Shown in pieces: positions 11,303 to 23,983 of a stretch of DNA of 64,000 bases. Source of the stretch: Cryptomeria japonica (taxonomy: Eukaryota; Streptophyta; Pinopsida; Cupressales; Cupressaceae). Every line of letters starts with the position of its first letter. Position 1 is the first letter of the stretch. The stretch covers positions 607,516,209-607,580,208 of the forward strand of contig NC_081413.1 of NCBI RefSeq assembly GCF_030272615.1, read 5' to 3'. A program made the position numbers and the translations under genes. The notes beneath the pieces are model-generated. The model was not told the DNA's origin. It ran no database searches and saw only the letters and a program-made list of their open reading frames with translations.

Positions 11303-12035
11303 ATGTCCCCCTTTGTCATTGATGGCAAAACAAAAAAAAAGGTATCCATTCTTTCACTTCCCCTAACACCATTATTCATTCTCCATTTCTCCATTTATGC
11401 ATTTCTCCCCCTTTGACAACAATGAGAAAGGGTAAACAACAACAAAATATTCAAAACCAAAACTACAACCTTCTTCAGTAGAACAATTTTAAGAAAACAA
11501 AATAAGAATTTAAATATCAATCAAACATTTCCAAGACAGATGTCCTTAAATTGATTCTTCAAACCAATAATAGATGAATTCTAACCACACATAGTATCAA
11601 ACAACATCTTGTTCTAAGTCTCACAGTCAACACATAAATTTATTACATACAAGATATCAAAATTAAACCCACTTTGTTCAACTTTTTCTGCATCACCCAA
11701 CATTTTAGAAAATAGGGACAACCACAATTCCATAGCATCTTTAAGTCCACAAAATAGCTTCACATAGTCTCCCCTTTGCTTTTGTTTGATTACAAGATTT
11801 AGCTCTCATGACACCATTTGCATCTTTATAAATATCAAAGGACAAAGCCAACCCTATAAGATGAGACTCAATAGAGTCTATTTCATCCTTAAATTGCTTT
11901 GTAGCAGCAAGTCATGTAAGACAATATCTTTTTTAAGTTAATCAGATACAATTTGAGATCATGGTGTGCCCTCAGGCACCTTTCTATCATCTTCTCTATT
12001 GCATTGTCCTCAGTGAAGGGCTCACTGGATTCACT
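11303..12035 (-). other. B 3' untranslated region with polypurine tracts
   Basis: The minus-strand polypurine tract (plus strand atgtccccctttg, 11303-11315) abuts the LTR. A second G-rich tract (plus strand tctccccctttgac) lies near 11405. Between them and the unidentified frame no coding sequence is readable. Confidence 0.6.
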
Positions 12036-13143
12036 TTATTCTTTAGCAATTGTGGCCATTCTCTCAATCAACAATTCAATTAATGCTTTTGGAAGAACAT
12101 CTACAACATTCAAAGGAACAAGATTGTTTTGGAGCAAGTAATAAGAAAAATCATGCTCAATGGTATCCTGATCATAGGATAGAATAGTGAGATACAACTC
12201 ATCTACTCTTTTCAAACCATTAAGTTTAGAGAGCATCTCAAGAAATTTGCTTTCATCAAATATGCCTTTAGGAGAGGCAATTACCAATTCCTCGACTGAA
12301 GCACTCTTTTGAACATTAACATTCTCTTCATCATCACTTTCTATTGCAGAAAATTCTTTAGATATTTTTACAATTTTGTTACCTTTTGACACTTTGGGGG
12401 AGGAAGCAGATGCTTCATCAGCTAATCTTTTCAATTTCTTTCCTTTCAGCACCAATGTCATTTTGCTAGGTCTTCTTCCACCAGACTTACACATAATCTT
12501 TTCACAGGTTCCAAACCTTTTTGCATTCACATCCTTAGGCATCTTAAGGAAAATTTCCATAATATCCATACACTCGTCTTTCGATACCTCATAAGTAAGC
12601 TTGTCAACCCATGAAGTTCTAGGGATAATAGCCTCAACAAAGCAATTGTCCTTATCCACCAAAAAATTTATATACTCTTTGTACCATTCAACAAATTTAA
12701 GAGGAATCTAGTTCCTCAAAATAAACTCTTTTCGAATATCCAAGAATAATTTATGACAAGTAGCATCATGATCATTCAAGTTATCTAGATATTTTTTATC
12801 TGGACATAAATCGAAACATCTCTTCTCCAAGCAATATTGTTCATTTTGGGAAAAGCATTAAGAAAGTAAAATACTAAACATACAATGAGTGATCCATACC
12901 AGAAGTGATATAGATCTATCTTCGTCAGTCAAAGATTGTCCAACAATTGACGCCTCAACAGTTCACATGAATCATAGTCATCATTCTCCTTTACCATCTT
13001 GTAAGCTACATACATCACAGTAGAAGAGGTTGAACCTTCCCGATTCCTATAAAACACTTTGTATGAAATTCTCATGTTTGCATATTTGAGAGCTAGGTCA
13101 TCAATAGTGTCAATTTTTAGGGCTCTTTTATTAGACACAACAC
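12036..13143 (-). pseudogene. Unidentified B frame (ORFX), C-terminal part
   Basis: This is the downstream part of a protein I do not recognise by name. It resembles uncharacterised frames carried by plant copia relatives. One segment (13138-12929) contains SSTVMYVAYKMV. After a frameshift near 12850 comes a second segment through 12036 with FVEWYKEYINFL, a basic KLKRLADEAS stretch, an acidic ESDDEE patch and a Leu-rich C-terminus ending TIAKE. A TAG stop near 12709 interrupts the second segment. No transmembrane segment or enzymatic motif is clear. The frame is cut at 13143 by element C and continues in frame at 30409 once C and one copy of the target duplication are removed. Confidence 0.6.
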
Positions 13144-13263
13144 TATAATGTCAAAAATCTTACCCCTTTGTGATTAATGTGACAAATAGCGTCTTCCTCC
13201 ATGTCATAGGAGCTCGGGCATTGCCACCTTATCCTTTTCTCCACTCAGATTTATCCTTCTCAG

Positions 13264-14447
13264 TGTTACTATTTACTAAGTTGTCATTAGTTTTATGCCC
13301 AAAGTCATCCTATATACTCTAGTCGGTTAATACTACCAAAATGTCCAGTCGGTAATTACTAAGGTGTCAATTACAAAAGAAAGGCTAGTCACCGAGATGA
13401 GACACACCGAGTTGTCTACCAAGTAAAGTTCTTATGCCTACCGAGCAGCAAAGAAGGTATACCAAGTTAATCTGAATCGAGTGGAAACGTGATACCAGAT
13501 TTAATGAACCTGGACACATATGTGAAACATGTTACAAGATTCAAGAACATGGAACCATTATTACATAGGAAATTGCATTTAAAGATTTTGTATTATTTTG
13601 AGGAAGTTTATCCAATGAAATAATTTCTATGTTTATTCATTCGATAAAACATGTTTGTATGATCGAAGCATGCACAGATCACCATCTCAGAGATCTATAT
13701 ATACAGAATGATTTGAGTATCTAAGACAAGAGAAGGGGATGATGAGTTGAAAATGAAAATCTTGAGAGAAGATAAGATGTGAAGATTGATAGAGATATTC
13801 AGAGGTCACCGAGAAGGTTTTCTGAGAACAGTTTAAGGGATAGAGTATACAGAAGAGGTCACCGAGTTAATTTATCAATTACCGAGGTATGCTATGAGCA
13901 AGGTAATTTCATATTGAGCACATAGAATCTACTATAACATTTCAGATGTAAAGTTGCAGATATTTTGTAAAGATTTTGACTAAATCATTGAGTTGTGTTA
14001 GAAACCTTTAACAGGGTAAAAGACTCTAACAAAGTATAAATTGTAAATCCTTTAACCAGGTATAGCATTTTGTAAAAGTGTTTGTAAAATCCTTTAGCAA
14101 GGTAGATCTAAAAGATCTTGATACTCCTAATAGGGTAAGCTATTAGAAATAGCTAAACATGTAGCTCTAACCGAGCAATCTTTATTATTGCAGTAGTGAA
14201 GTTGTGGGTGTCATCCCCATTGCAATTTTTCTCTCTAACAAAGAGTTTCTATGTAACCAAAATCTTTGAGTTATGGAGTGAAATGTGTATGGATGTTATT
14301 TCTATGATTATGTTTTAGCATTATATATTATGAGATCAACAATATTCAGTTTATTTTTATCAGTAAAATTATTTTTAAAGAAAAGTTTTGAAGTACTGAT
14401 TCACCCCTCCCCTCTCAGTACATTAGCTTTCCTAGTTAGACCTAACA
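13264..14447 (+). mobile_element. J: solo copia-type LTR
   Basis: J begins TGTTACTATT and ends GACCTAACA, flanked by an exact 5-bp duplication ctcag (13259-13263 and 14448-14452). The empty-site equivalent is the right C LTR. Its 3' end has the conserved copia block gattcacccctcccctctca. It contains repeated ccttta(a/g)c-aggta motifs (13980-14130) and many accgag motifs. No internal region remains, so it is a recombination product. Confidence 0.88.
13696..13703 (+). promoter_or_regulatory. TATA box in solo LTR J
   Basis: tatatata in the context agatctatatatacag lies about 430 bp into the LTR, ahead of the repeated aggta motifs. This placement fits the U3/R boundary of copia LTRs. Confidence 0.5.
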
Positions 14448-15433
14448 CTCAGCTCTAACTAAAGTATTACCAATACCACCAACCTATCACCTTCGGGGAC
14501 ACAGGCACGATGTAGAGATGTTTGCGCGACACGCTAGTGTCTTGCGAATCTGACAATCCACAGGTGGTCATTTGAGCATTACGCCTGTGCCCGAAAGGAA
14601 TCGAACGCCTCTGTATGCACTCATCAACGTCTAGTTTCCTTCCAGGGCCTTTATCTATCAATTTCAAAGGTATTGGAGGGATTATCTTGGCAAGTGGATG
14701 ACCTTTTGCAGGTTGAAGCTCTTGGAGGTTATCTTTGGACAACATTCTACAAGCATCACCATTGTTGCAGCATTTCAAGCACTCTATGCTAGCATTTCCA
14801 ACAATCGTTCATGGAAGGGGAGTTTCCTTGATCTCTCTCTTTCATTTTCCAATATATTTTACCAATCTCTTGTTGCATCATTTCAATTATATTTATCATT
14901 TTATTATTCTCGTGGCTTCTTGGGTTGTCCATGGAGGTGGAAACACCAAAACGAGGGTCTAACTTAGGCAAACTCCAAAACACAACCCCAACATTTTCTC
15001 TCTTGCATGTGCGTAGGTACATTATCGTGAGAAAGAGATTAACTTACAAGAGGATTCATAGCGTGGACCACGTTTAACATTCTCTCATTCCTTTTTATCT
15101 CTTGGTTTAGTATCGTGTTCTATATTATCGCTTTATTTTAATACCTTTCTATCAGTTAATACATTCTGTCAGTGCATCCAGAGCTTCCTGCTCGGAATCT
15201 TCACTTCATCTGTATAGGACGACAGTGCACCGCACTGGTGTGCCAACTTTATGCGCTCGTCCCAAGGAAAGAGGCTCAACGAAGCTATCCAGAGAGTCCT
15301 CTTGACTTTCTGACACTTTAGCATAACTCTGTCATCCCTTGACTCATCATAGCTCTAGTTCAAGGAGGTATTAGAGGGATAGTTTTTTCTCAAGGATCCA
15401 TCATCCTTGAGGTAACAAATTTCCTCTGTTACA

Positions 15434-15677
15434 TTTTTGTGAACCCGACGTGAACTAGGACTGTCTTTGCATCATTTACTTTTTATTTCATCTAGTTGCA
15501 TTAATCTTTTTTTTTAAAATTCTTAAGTTCAAAAATCTAAAAAAAAAAGAGAGAAGAAAACAAAAACTAAAGAAAAACAAGCATCTGTATTCAGTTTAAT
15601 TTCTACATTTCCCTTTAGCATTATGACCCAAACTTTATCACTCTAGAATTTTCCATGTCCCTGTAGTGTGGTCCTGA
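15434..15677 (+). promoter_or_regulatory. C primer-site region and leader
   Basis: tttttgtgaacccgacgtga follows the LTR. Element H has ttttggtgaacc at the equivalent place, so the C primer site is probably TGGTGAACC with G changed to T. The rest is an A-rich leader (15535-15585) with no gene. Confidence 0.5.
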
Positions 15678-16911
15678 ATGTCATATAGCCTGTCTATGAG
15701 CTTTACGACCCAAACTGTCGCAGGAGCCATAGTTACGAGGTCATCTAGGTGGAGTTTCCCACCTGATCTTTATAGTCCTCCTCTACCCGACACAATGAAC
15801 AAGGAACCTTCTTTTGACCCAAATGATTTTCTTACTTCCCATGCTCTTAGGATCCCTTCCATGGGTGGCTCTTCGGCTGCTAGTTCTCAGAACAATTCCC
15901 CAACGAACTCTCTACCACCTTCTCCTCCTATTGTTGACCATGATTCCATTGTCACTATTAACTTTGACCGGATCCAGTCTAAAGAGGATAACCTGAGAGA
16001 TTTCAAAGGGTTTCTTAATCAAGAGAATTTTGTCCCCTAGGCAGGGAATGTAGTTAATACCCTGAGGGATATGCTCATCTCAGATAAGAGAGGTGTAAAG
16101 ATGTTGAGAGTGTTGTCCATGATTGTGAAGAGTCATGTACCCCTAGCAGATACTTCTCCCTAGGATGGTCAGTCTGATGTTTGTGGCTCTCAGCTGAGTG
16201 TCGACATACCTGGTTTGAAAGTGCATATGGCCAACCTTAGGTCCACTATTCATGGTATCAATGCATGTACTACTCTATCGCGTTATATGGACATGTCTAG
16301 TGACTCGACCTTCGCTTCTGCTACAACTTAGATGTCTATGGTTAGCACCAACACTACATCTTCTTGTGGTACTAGTCCTTCTAGAGGTTCTAGTGGAGGC
16401 GGTGATGGATCTGGCCCACCTCCACCACCTCTACCTTCTAATCCTATCCTGAATACAATCTTGCAGAACATGGGAAAGTTGTAGTTGTAGCTGACGAACT
16501 TAGCCTTTGCCTCTGGTCAATCATTTGTGCCTGCGTATTATCGAAAGAGTCCCCTTGACATTACCATCCTGAATACTATCCTTTCGACTATCATTGCGTC
16601 CCTAAAGTTTGATAGGTTCAATGGTGATGGGGATCTGAATGTGCACATAGATTCCTTCATGGTAGTGATTACCATAGTCTAGACTTTGTTCTATTGAGGT
16701 TATTCTCGTGTTCCCTCATGGGGAAAGCGTTAGAATGGTATATCTGTCTACTTGATCATTCCATTCGTACCTTCTATCAACTTATGCCTCTATTTCTCAA
16801 GCAGTTTCAGGCAAACATTGGTAGCAGGGTCACTATTTCTAACCTTGTTCATTGTAAATGGAAACCTAATGAGAAGATCACAGACATTATTTTGAGGTAC
16901 CAATCTATCTT
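15678..16911 (+). pseudogene. C gag, N-terminal two thirds (stops and one frameshift)
   Basis: From 15678 the frame reads through six TAG stops (16038, 16161, 16329, 16482, 16488, 16680) and one TGA (16695). It then shifts frame and enters a retrotransposon gag domain with LMGKALEWYICLL, FLKQFQANIG and LVHCKWKPNEKITDII. This pattern is typical of plant gypsy gag (Retrotrans_gag family). The N-terminal part is Ser/Pro/Gly-rich. Gag forms the particle that packages element RNA. D interrupts the gene at 16911 inside the RYQSIF segment, and it resumes at 25156. Confidence 0.7.
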
Positions 16912-17969
16912 TGTAGGTCCCGGAGACAACTGAGAGGGGGGGGTGAATCAGTTGTCTAATAAATTCAAACCAAAAACTTATTAACCAACTTAATGCTTAA
17001 TACCGGTAAATTAGTTAAGTATGCCGGTAGACAATGTTAACAGAAAATTGTTGTACCAGTAAGAATTAATGCATGAAACATAAGCACAAAGTCATCCACA
17101 ACACATGACACCAATATTTGTACGTGGAAAACCTGTAAGAGGAAAAACCATGGTGGGAAACCTTACCCACAATCAGATGATACTACTACAGATAGTAAGT
17201 GTACAAAGAGGGGTATGCACATGAAAAAAGGCCAACAGCCTAGAGCTCACTGCTCAATCATAAATGGGAGTCAAACTAACTACAATTGGATGGTTAAATC
17301 CAATGAGAATGTACTGCACAAAATAGCATCTTCATATGCTGGATTCAGTACCAGTGTAATGTTGATATGCTTCTACAATAACCTAACTTCACCTTCAAAT
17401 GATGTCTTCGTGTATATCCCTGCTTGATCTCGCATATACCCTTCCTTAAATCTTTTTTGCATTCCACACTTGATCTTACAAATAAGATCTTACATTTATA
17501 CCATACCCTAAGACCAATTTTAGTAGGTCGACTCTACAAGATATTAAAATAAAAAACATTTTACAAACAATACAATATCCGATGCAATAACCGATTGAAC
17601 ATGTCGACTTAATGCATTTATAACAATAATAAATTATCTTCATAGCGTGCCATGTTGATCTGGAAAAGATAAACTTGTCGGTGTAACCCTAAATAACCTG
17701 GACCTATTTGCTGGTAAAAGCAAATATGCAAATGAGAATATACCAATGATTATTACTTCAAAGTAAAGTGTCCACATCATGTCTTCGACATTACCAAGTG
17801 TCTTCCATGTCAATGCAGGTACCGGTGAACATTATATCCTATCGGTTAACCATATACCGGTAACTATTTGCACAGTTTACTGTTTGCCGATGAATGTTGT
17901 TGGATCTCCAAAGTAGGTGTATTTAGCAGGTGTTGACATCAATGACAAAACCATACCAAAATACCAACA
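16912..17969 (-). repeat. D 3' LTR
   Basis: This 1058-bp direct repeat matches the right LTR with K removed (about 1068 bp). The length difference is mostly a poly-G run of 9 here against 18 in the right copy. Confidence 0.93.
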
Positions 17970-18360
17970 ATCTCCCCCTTTGGCATTGATGGAAACATAA
18001 GATGGAAAAACCATCAAAGTGACAAAACAAAAATGCCAAGTACAAAAACCAACAATCTCCATTTCTCCCCCTGGGAGTAATATGTGTTTATACCAATCTC
18101 TCATACCAATCTCTCCTCAAAAAGATAATGCATTTTTCATACATCTCTCCCTAATGTTTTTCCATATATCTCTCCCCCTTTGACATCAAATGTCAAAGTC
18201 ACAAAATACAAAATACCAACCAAGTCAATATACCAACTACTCCCCCTGGGAGGTAGCTTCCTCATCAAATACCGGAATAAAAGATTTGTCCATTTATTTC
18301 TGGCGGTTGATGACAATCATCAACTGTCTAAGTCTCTACCGGTGGAGGTAAGACTCCAAG
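17970..18360 (-). promoter_or_regulatory. D polypurine-tract array
   Basis: Read on the minus strand, four G-rich tracts lie between pol and the 3' LTR. Their plus-strand forms are tctccccctttggc (17971), tctccccctgggag (18065), tctccccctttgac (18171) and ctccccctgggagg (18240). The first abuts the LTR and is the likely functional tract. Iterated tracts are a described Sirevirus feature. The rest is non-coding. Confidence 0.75.
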
Positions 18361-21300
18361 CTAATCTCTGAGATACTCAAAAGTTTCCTTAGGCAAAGGT
18401 TTTGTGAAAATATCTGCAAGTTGTTCTTTAGTATTCATATAAACCAGTTTTATCTCCTTTTCTTCAACTTTTTCCCTTAGAAAATTCAGTTTGATAGAAA
18501 CATGTTTTGTTTTAGAATGTAATACTGGATTCTTAGATATATCAATTGTTGCAGTGTTATCACAATACATAGTAATAGGTTCCATGCATTTTACCTTTAT
18601 GTCTTTCAACATTTGTTTAAGCCAAAGTACCTATGTACAGTTTGTTGCTGCTGCAACATATTCTGATTCTGCTGTTGATAAAGATGTACAACTCTATTTC
18701 TTACTTAACCAAGAAACTAATCTCTTTCCAAGAAAGAATGCTCCTCCAGTGGTGCTTTTTCTATCATCCACATCTCCTACCCAATTTGCATCTGTGTATG
18801 CATATAGATCAAAATTTTCATCTTTAGGATACCATAATCTAAGATTTGATGTGCCTTGTAAGTACCAGAAAATCCTTTTTACTACTGATTCATGATTTTC
18901 CCTAGGATTACTCTGAAATCTAGAAACTATACATACTGCATTCATAATATTAGGTCTGGTTTGTGTCAAATACAATAAACCTCCTATCATAGATTTGTAT
19001 CTAGTTGGATTAATAGGTGTAGATTCATCCCTTTGAGATAATTTGTCATTTGTAGTCATAGGTGTGCTTACCAGTTTAGAGTTCTCCATCCCAAATTTCT
19101 TAAGTAGTTCTTTCAAGTACTTAGATTGACTCAAAAATATGCCTTTATCAGTCTGTAAAATCTGTAATCCTAAAAAGAATTGTATTTCTCCGATCATAGA
19201 CATTTCAAATTCATGCTGCATTTCAAGAGAAAATTCTTTGCATAATCCATCTTCTCCTCCAAAGATTATATCATCAACAAATACTTCCATAATCAAGATG
19301 TCATCATTAGTTACTTTGTAGTATAAATTGCTATCTGCATTTCCTTTAGTAAAACCAATCTTTAAAAGATACTTATCTAGTCTTGCATACCAAGCTCTTG
19401 GAGCTTGTTTTAATCCATACAGAGTTTTTCTTAATCTGCAAACCATATCATTGTCATCTGTCAAGGAAAATCCATCAGGTTGTTCAATATAGACTTCCTC
19501 TTCAAGATCTCCATTCAAGAATGCACATTTAATATCCATTTGATAAACTTTGTAATCCTTGTGAGCTGCAAAGGCCAAGAATAATCTAACTACCTCAATT
19601 CTGGCTACCGGTACAAAGGTTTCATTGTAATCAACTCCTTCTTTCTGAAAATATCCCTTACACACTAGTCTTGCTTTATTTCTGACAACCTTACCATCTT
19701 CATTGAGTTTGTTTCTAAATACCCATTTGGTTCCAATTACATTTTTATTTTTAGGCCGGGGAACTAATGTCCAAGTATTATTTTTCTCAATTTGTCCTAA
19801 TTCTTCTTCCATAGCTTTAATCCAAAATTTATCTTCACATGCCTCATTGATAGATAATGGTTCAATTTGAGAAATAAGACATACCTCTTCATTCGCCAAT
19901 CTTCCTCTTGTCATGACTCCTTTAAATTTGCTTCCAATTATCTGATCTTCAGAATGATTTAGTCTTACATACCAGGGTGTCTTAGTCTGTTGTTGTTCTT
20001 CAATTACTCTGGAATCCTCTGATGATACCGGAGTAACTGGATCATCATTCTGTACCGGTGGATTTACTGTTGGTTCATTTGTCATAATTTTTGTTACCGG
20101 TTCAGAGTCTATATACCTTGAAGTTCCTCTGAATTGTTCATCAATCTTTACATTTGTACTTTCAACAATTTTCTGTAATCTTTTATTAAAACATCTATAA
20201 GCTTTACTCTTAGATGAATAACCAAGAAATATTCCTTCATCACTTCTAGGATCAAACTTGCCAATATACTCATCTCTTCTAATATAACATTTACTTCCAA
20301 AAATTCTGAAATACTTAAGAGTAGGAGTATTACCAAACCATAGTTCATGAGGGGTCTTACCGGTTTCACCTTTGATGTGAACTTTGTTGAATGTATAGAC
20401 AACAGTGCTTACTGCCTCTCTCCAGTACACATGTGGTAGATTTGCTTCTGATAACATACTTCTTGTTACATCCAAAATAGTTCTGTTTTTCCTTTCAACA
20501 ACTCCATTCTGTTGTGGTGTCTGAGGTGCTGATAACTGTCTTTTGATTCCATTTACTTCACAGAATGTATTAAAATCTCTAGATGTGAATTCTCCTCCTT
20601 GATCTGATCTTAAACATTTAATTTTCTTACCGGTTTCATTTTCAACCATTGCTTTGAATAGCTTGAACTTCCCAAGTGCTTCTGATTTTTCTCTGAGAAA
20701 AGTAACCCAATACATTCTAGAATAATCATCAATAATTAGCATGAAATATCTATCACCTTGTAAGCTTTTAGTTCTAGCTGGACCACATAAATCAGTGTGA
20801 ATTAAATCAACAGCATTATTGGATTTTTCTGGAATACTTTTGAAACTAGCTCTAACTTGTTTTCCAAATTGACATTCCTTGCAAATTGTATTCTGAGGTT
20901 TCACAATTTTAGGTAGATCTCTAACTGCCTTAGAAGTACTGATTTTTATCATGCAATCAAAATTTACATGACATAGTCTTTTATGCCATAGCCAACTTTC
21001 ATCTATATGTGCAATTAAGCATGCTTTTTCACTGTTATTCAAATGAAAGATATTACCTCTAGTCTGATTACCGGTTGCAATTTCCAAACCAGTTCTATTC
21101 ATGATTTTGCATTTTCCATTTTTAAATTGTAACTGAAAACCTTTCTCAACTAATTGACCAACACTTAAAAGATTATGTTTTAATCCTTCAACATAGTAGA
21201 TATTGTCAGTGTTATGTTTACCATCAAGAGATATTGAACCCTTACCTTTGATTGAACAGGCTTTGTCATGTCCGAATCTTACTAAACCTCCATTGTATTC

Positions 21301-22482
21301 TTGAAAGTTAAAGAATTTACCTTTGTCTCCAGTCATGTAATGTGAGCATCCTGAGTCAATAATCCATTCATCCTTTGATTCAACTTTAGCTGCTAGGGCT
21401 TGTTCTATCGATTGAGCAATAGGTACCAGTTGATCTTCTATTATAGCAACAAAGACCCATCTATTGTCTGTTGGATCCTCATCAGAATCATCAGTCACAC
21501 CTTCATCAGCAATGTAACAAGATTTATCTTTGTTTTTCTTAAATCTGTATCTCTGATATTCAGGATTAGGTTTGTATGTCCTTCTAGCTTCTTCTCTTAG
21601 TCTACAATGTCTATCAAGGCATCTTGAAGCCATATGACCAATCTTATTGCAGTTGAAACATTTAAAGGGTGCTTTACCTTCATACTTACTTCCAATTGGA
21701 CCTTTTGGCATTTTTCTTGCAAATAGTGCTTCAAGTTCTTCAAGCTCTTCATTCTCCTTCCTAGTTTCTTCAAGTTCTCTTGCATAAAAGGCTCTCCAGT
21801 CTGATTTGTCGAAGGATGGAGCAGATGAAGTTGATGCTTTGAAGGCCAAATAAGTTTTTATAGTAGCAACAGGACCAAATTCCTCAATTTCAAAAGCTGA
21901 AAGTTTTCCAATCAATGTATCCCTAGTTATTGATGTATTAGGCATTGTTCTCAACTCATTTATAACTATAACCTTCATTTTATATGCCGGTGGTAAACCT
22001 CTTAAGATTTTTGAAACAATCTCATCTTCACTCAAGGTTCCTCCACAACATTTGATACCCAAAACAATTTCATTTCCTCTTTCCACAAAAGCAGAAATCC
22101 TTTCATCTTCTTCCATTTTCAGATGTTCATACCTGACTCGGAAGCTTTCAAGTTTTGCAATTTTGACTGTGGAATCCCCTTCATTCAGTGTTTCCAAATG
22201 ATCCCAAATAGCTTTTGCAATGGATCTATCTGATAATCCCATGATTTGTTGATCTGATAATGCACTCAAAAGTGCTTCTCTAGCTTTGCAATCATTTTCT
22301 TCATCTTTAGCTAAAGTAATGGGAGCAGTCTGACCAGCTACAGCAGCAGTATAACCATTCTTAGTAACTTCCCAGATGTCTTTACCAATGCAATTCAGAT
22401 GTGTCTCCATTCTGATTTTCCATATCCCATAGTTGGTTCCATCAAGTTTAGGACTATCCTTTCTGAAATAATTAGTAGACAT
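18361..22482 (-). pseudogene. D gag-pol polyprotein, Ty1/copia, two premature TAG stops
   Basis: One frame runs from an ATG at 22482 to a stop at 18361 (1373 codons before the stop). It is broken only by TAG at 18694-18696 and at 18631-18633. Domains in order (approximate residues): gag (1-250); CCHC zinc knuckle [14 protein letters not shown] (about 275); protease with [13 protein letters not shown] (about 375); GAG-pre-integrase LWHKRLCHV (about 500); integrase with [20 protein letters not shown] and [10 protein letters not shown] (about 565-680); reverse transcriptase with [21 protein letters not shown] and FVDDIIFG (about 920-1100); and RNase H with TDANWVGD (about 1235). The ending is ADIFTKPLPKETFEYLRD. 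Both stops fall in RNase H at positions where relatives have glutamine, so CAG became TAG. The usual YVDD box is FVDD here. A product ending at the first stop would keep integrase and reverse transcriptase but lose most of RNase H. Confidence 0.95.
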
Positions 22483-22524
22483 TGGATCTCCTCAAGTTGT
22501 TAAACTTCTGCACAAAGAGGACTA

Positions 22525-22537
22525 GGCTTTGATACCA
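22525..22537 (-). promoter_or_regulatory. D primer-binding site (tRNA-iMet type)
   Basis: On the minus strand TGGTATCAAAGCC lies two bases from the LTR end. It matches the copia consensus TGGTATCAGAGC, complementary to the initiator methionine tRNA, with one change. Confidence 0.88.
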
Positions 22538-22563
22538 ATTGTAGGTCCCGGAGACAACTGAGA

Positions 22564-22581
22564 GGGGGGGGGGGGGGGGGG
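22564..22581. repeat. 18-base poly-G run in the D 5' LTR
   Basis: The equivalent run in the other LTR has 9 G. It sits in the conserved GAGAG(G)nTGAATC block near the primer-site end of copia LTRs. It may be length-polymorphic, and its exact length depends on sequencing accuracy. Confidence 0.8.
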
Positions 22582-23749
22582 TGAATCAGTTGTCTAATAA
22601 ATTCAAACCAAAAACTTATTAACCAGCTTAATGCTTAATACTAGTAAATTAGTTAAGTATGTCGGTAGACAATGTTAACAAAAAATTGTTGTACCGGTAA
22701 GAATTAATGCATGAAACATAAGCAAAAAGTCATCCACAACACATGACACCAATATTTGTACGTGGAAACCCTGTAAGGGGAAAAACCACGGTGGGAAACC
22801 TTACCCACAAATAGATGATACTATTGCAGATAGTAAGTGTACAAAGAGGGGTCTACACATGTAGAAAGGTCAACAGCCTAGAGCTCACTACTCAATCACA
22901 AATGGGAGTCACACTGACTACAGTTGGATGGTTAAATCCAATGAGAATGTACTACACAAAATAGCATCTTCATATGCTGGATTTAGTACCGGTGTAATGC
23001 TGATATGCTTCTACAATAACCTAACTTCACCTTCAAATGATGTCTTCATGTATATCCCTGCTTGATCTCACATATACCCTTCCTTAAATCTTTTTTGCAT
23101 TCCACACTTGATCTTACAAATAAGATCTTACATTTATACCATACCCTAAGACCAATTTTAGTAGGTCGGCTCTACAAGATATTACAATAAAAAACATTTT
23201 ACAAACAATACAATATCCGATGCAATAACGGATTGAACATGTCGGCTTAATGCATTTATAACAATAATAAATCATCTTCATAGCATGCCATGTTGATCTG
23301 GAAAAGATAAACCTATCGGTGTAACCCTAAATAACCTAGACCTATTTGCCGGTAAAAGCAAATATGCAAATGAGAATATACCTGTAGACATCTAAAAATG
23401 GTCAACGCTTGTGAAGTCATACTTTAACATTTGCACATTGCCTTATTTTAGGGTTTTTGCGTCGCATTAACATTTCTCCTATGTTGCGCACTTGGTCTTT
23501 ATCATTTGCGAGCATCGAGTCCTTCTTCTGCATTCTTCATTTGTCTCGCTTTCGAATTTGGTCTTGTCGATAATAATCTTCAGTCATGATTTTGGTCGAT
23601 CTTATCCTGTCGCATCAACGTGCGTGCTCATTTAGCATATTTTGACATCGTCAATGCGATTTCATTTTGGACATCGTCAATCCTAATCAATGATAGAATT
23701 AGGGTTTGGTCCTCTAGTCAATATTGTCATTTTGCGATCAATTTGTCAT

Positions 23750-23983
23750 CAATCTTGTCGTCTTGCGATCAATTTGTCATCGATCGTTGTCATTTTCAAT
23801 CTTGTTGTTTTGTGATCGATTTGTCATCGATCATTGTTATTTTCAATCTTGTCATTTTGCGATCGATTTGTCATCGATCGTTGTTATTTTCAATCTTGTC
23901 ATTTTGCGATCGATTTGTCATCGATTGTCGTCCTTCTCAATCATGTCAATTTGGAGCAATTAGTCATCGTTCCTCGTCAATTG
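23750..23983 (+). repeat. 47-bp tandem repeat inside solo LTR K
   Basis: Units starting caatcttgt(c/t) begin at 23750, 23797, 23844 and 23891, with a diverged one at about 23937. Each holds tttgtcatcgat, and most carry tgcgatcgattt. A partial unit precedes them at about 23719. Confidence 0.85.

Larger units (their letters stand above)
13144..15433 (+). repeat. C 5' LTR (interrupted by solo LTR J)
   Basis: Without J this LTR is about 1.1 kb and aligns throughout with 29304-30408. Landmarks are cttcctccatgtcatagg, tacaagcatcaccattgtt and caaggatccatcatccttga. It ends CTGTTACA. Confidence 0.88.

Noticed and set aside
23719-23983. CRISPR-like array
   Set aside because: The 47-bp units are contiguous with no unique spacers, and the context is a plant LTR.
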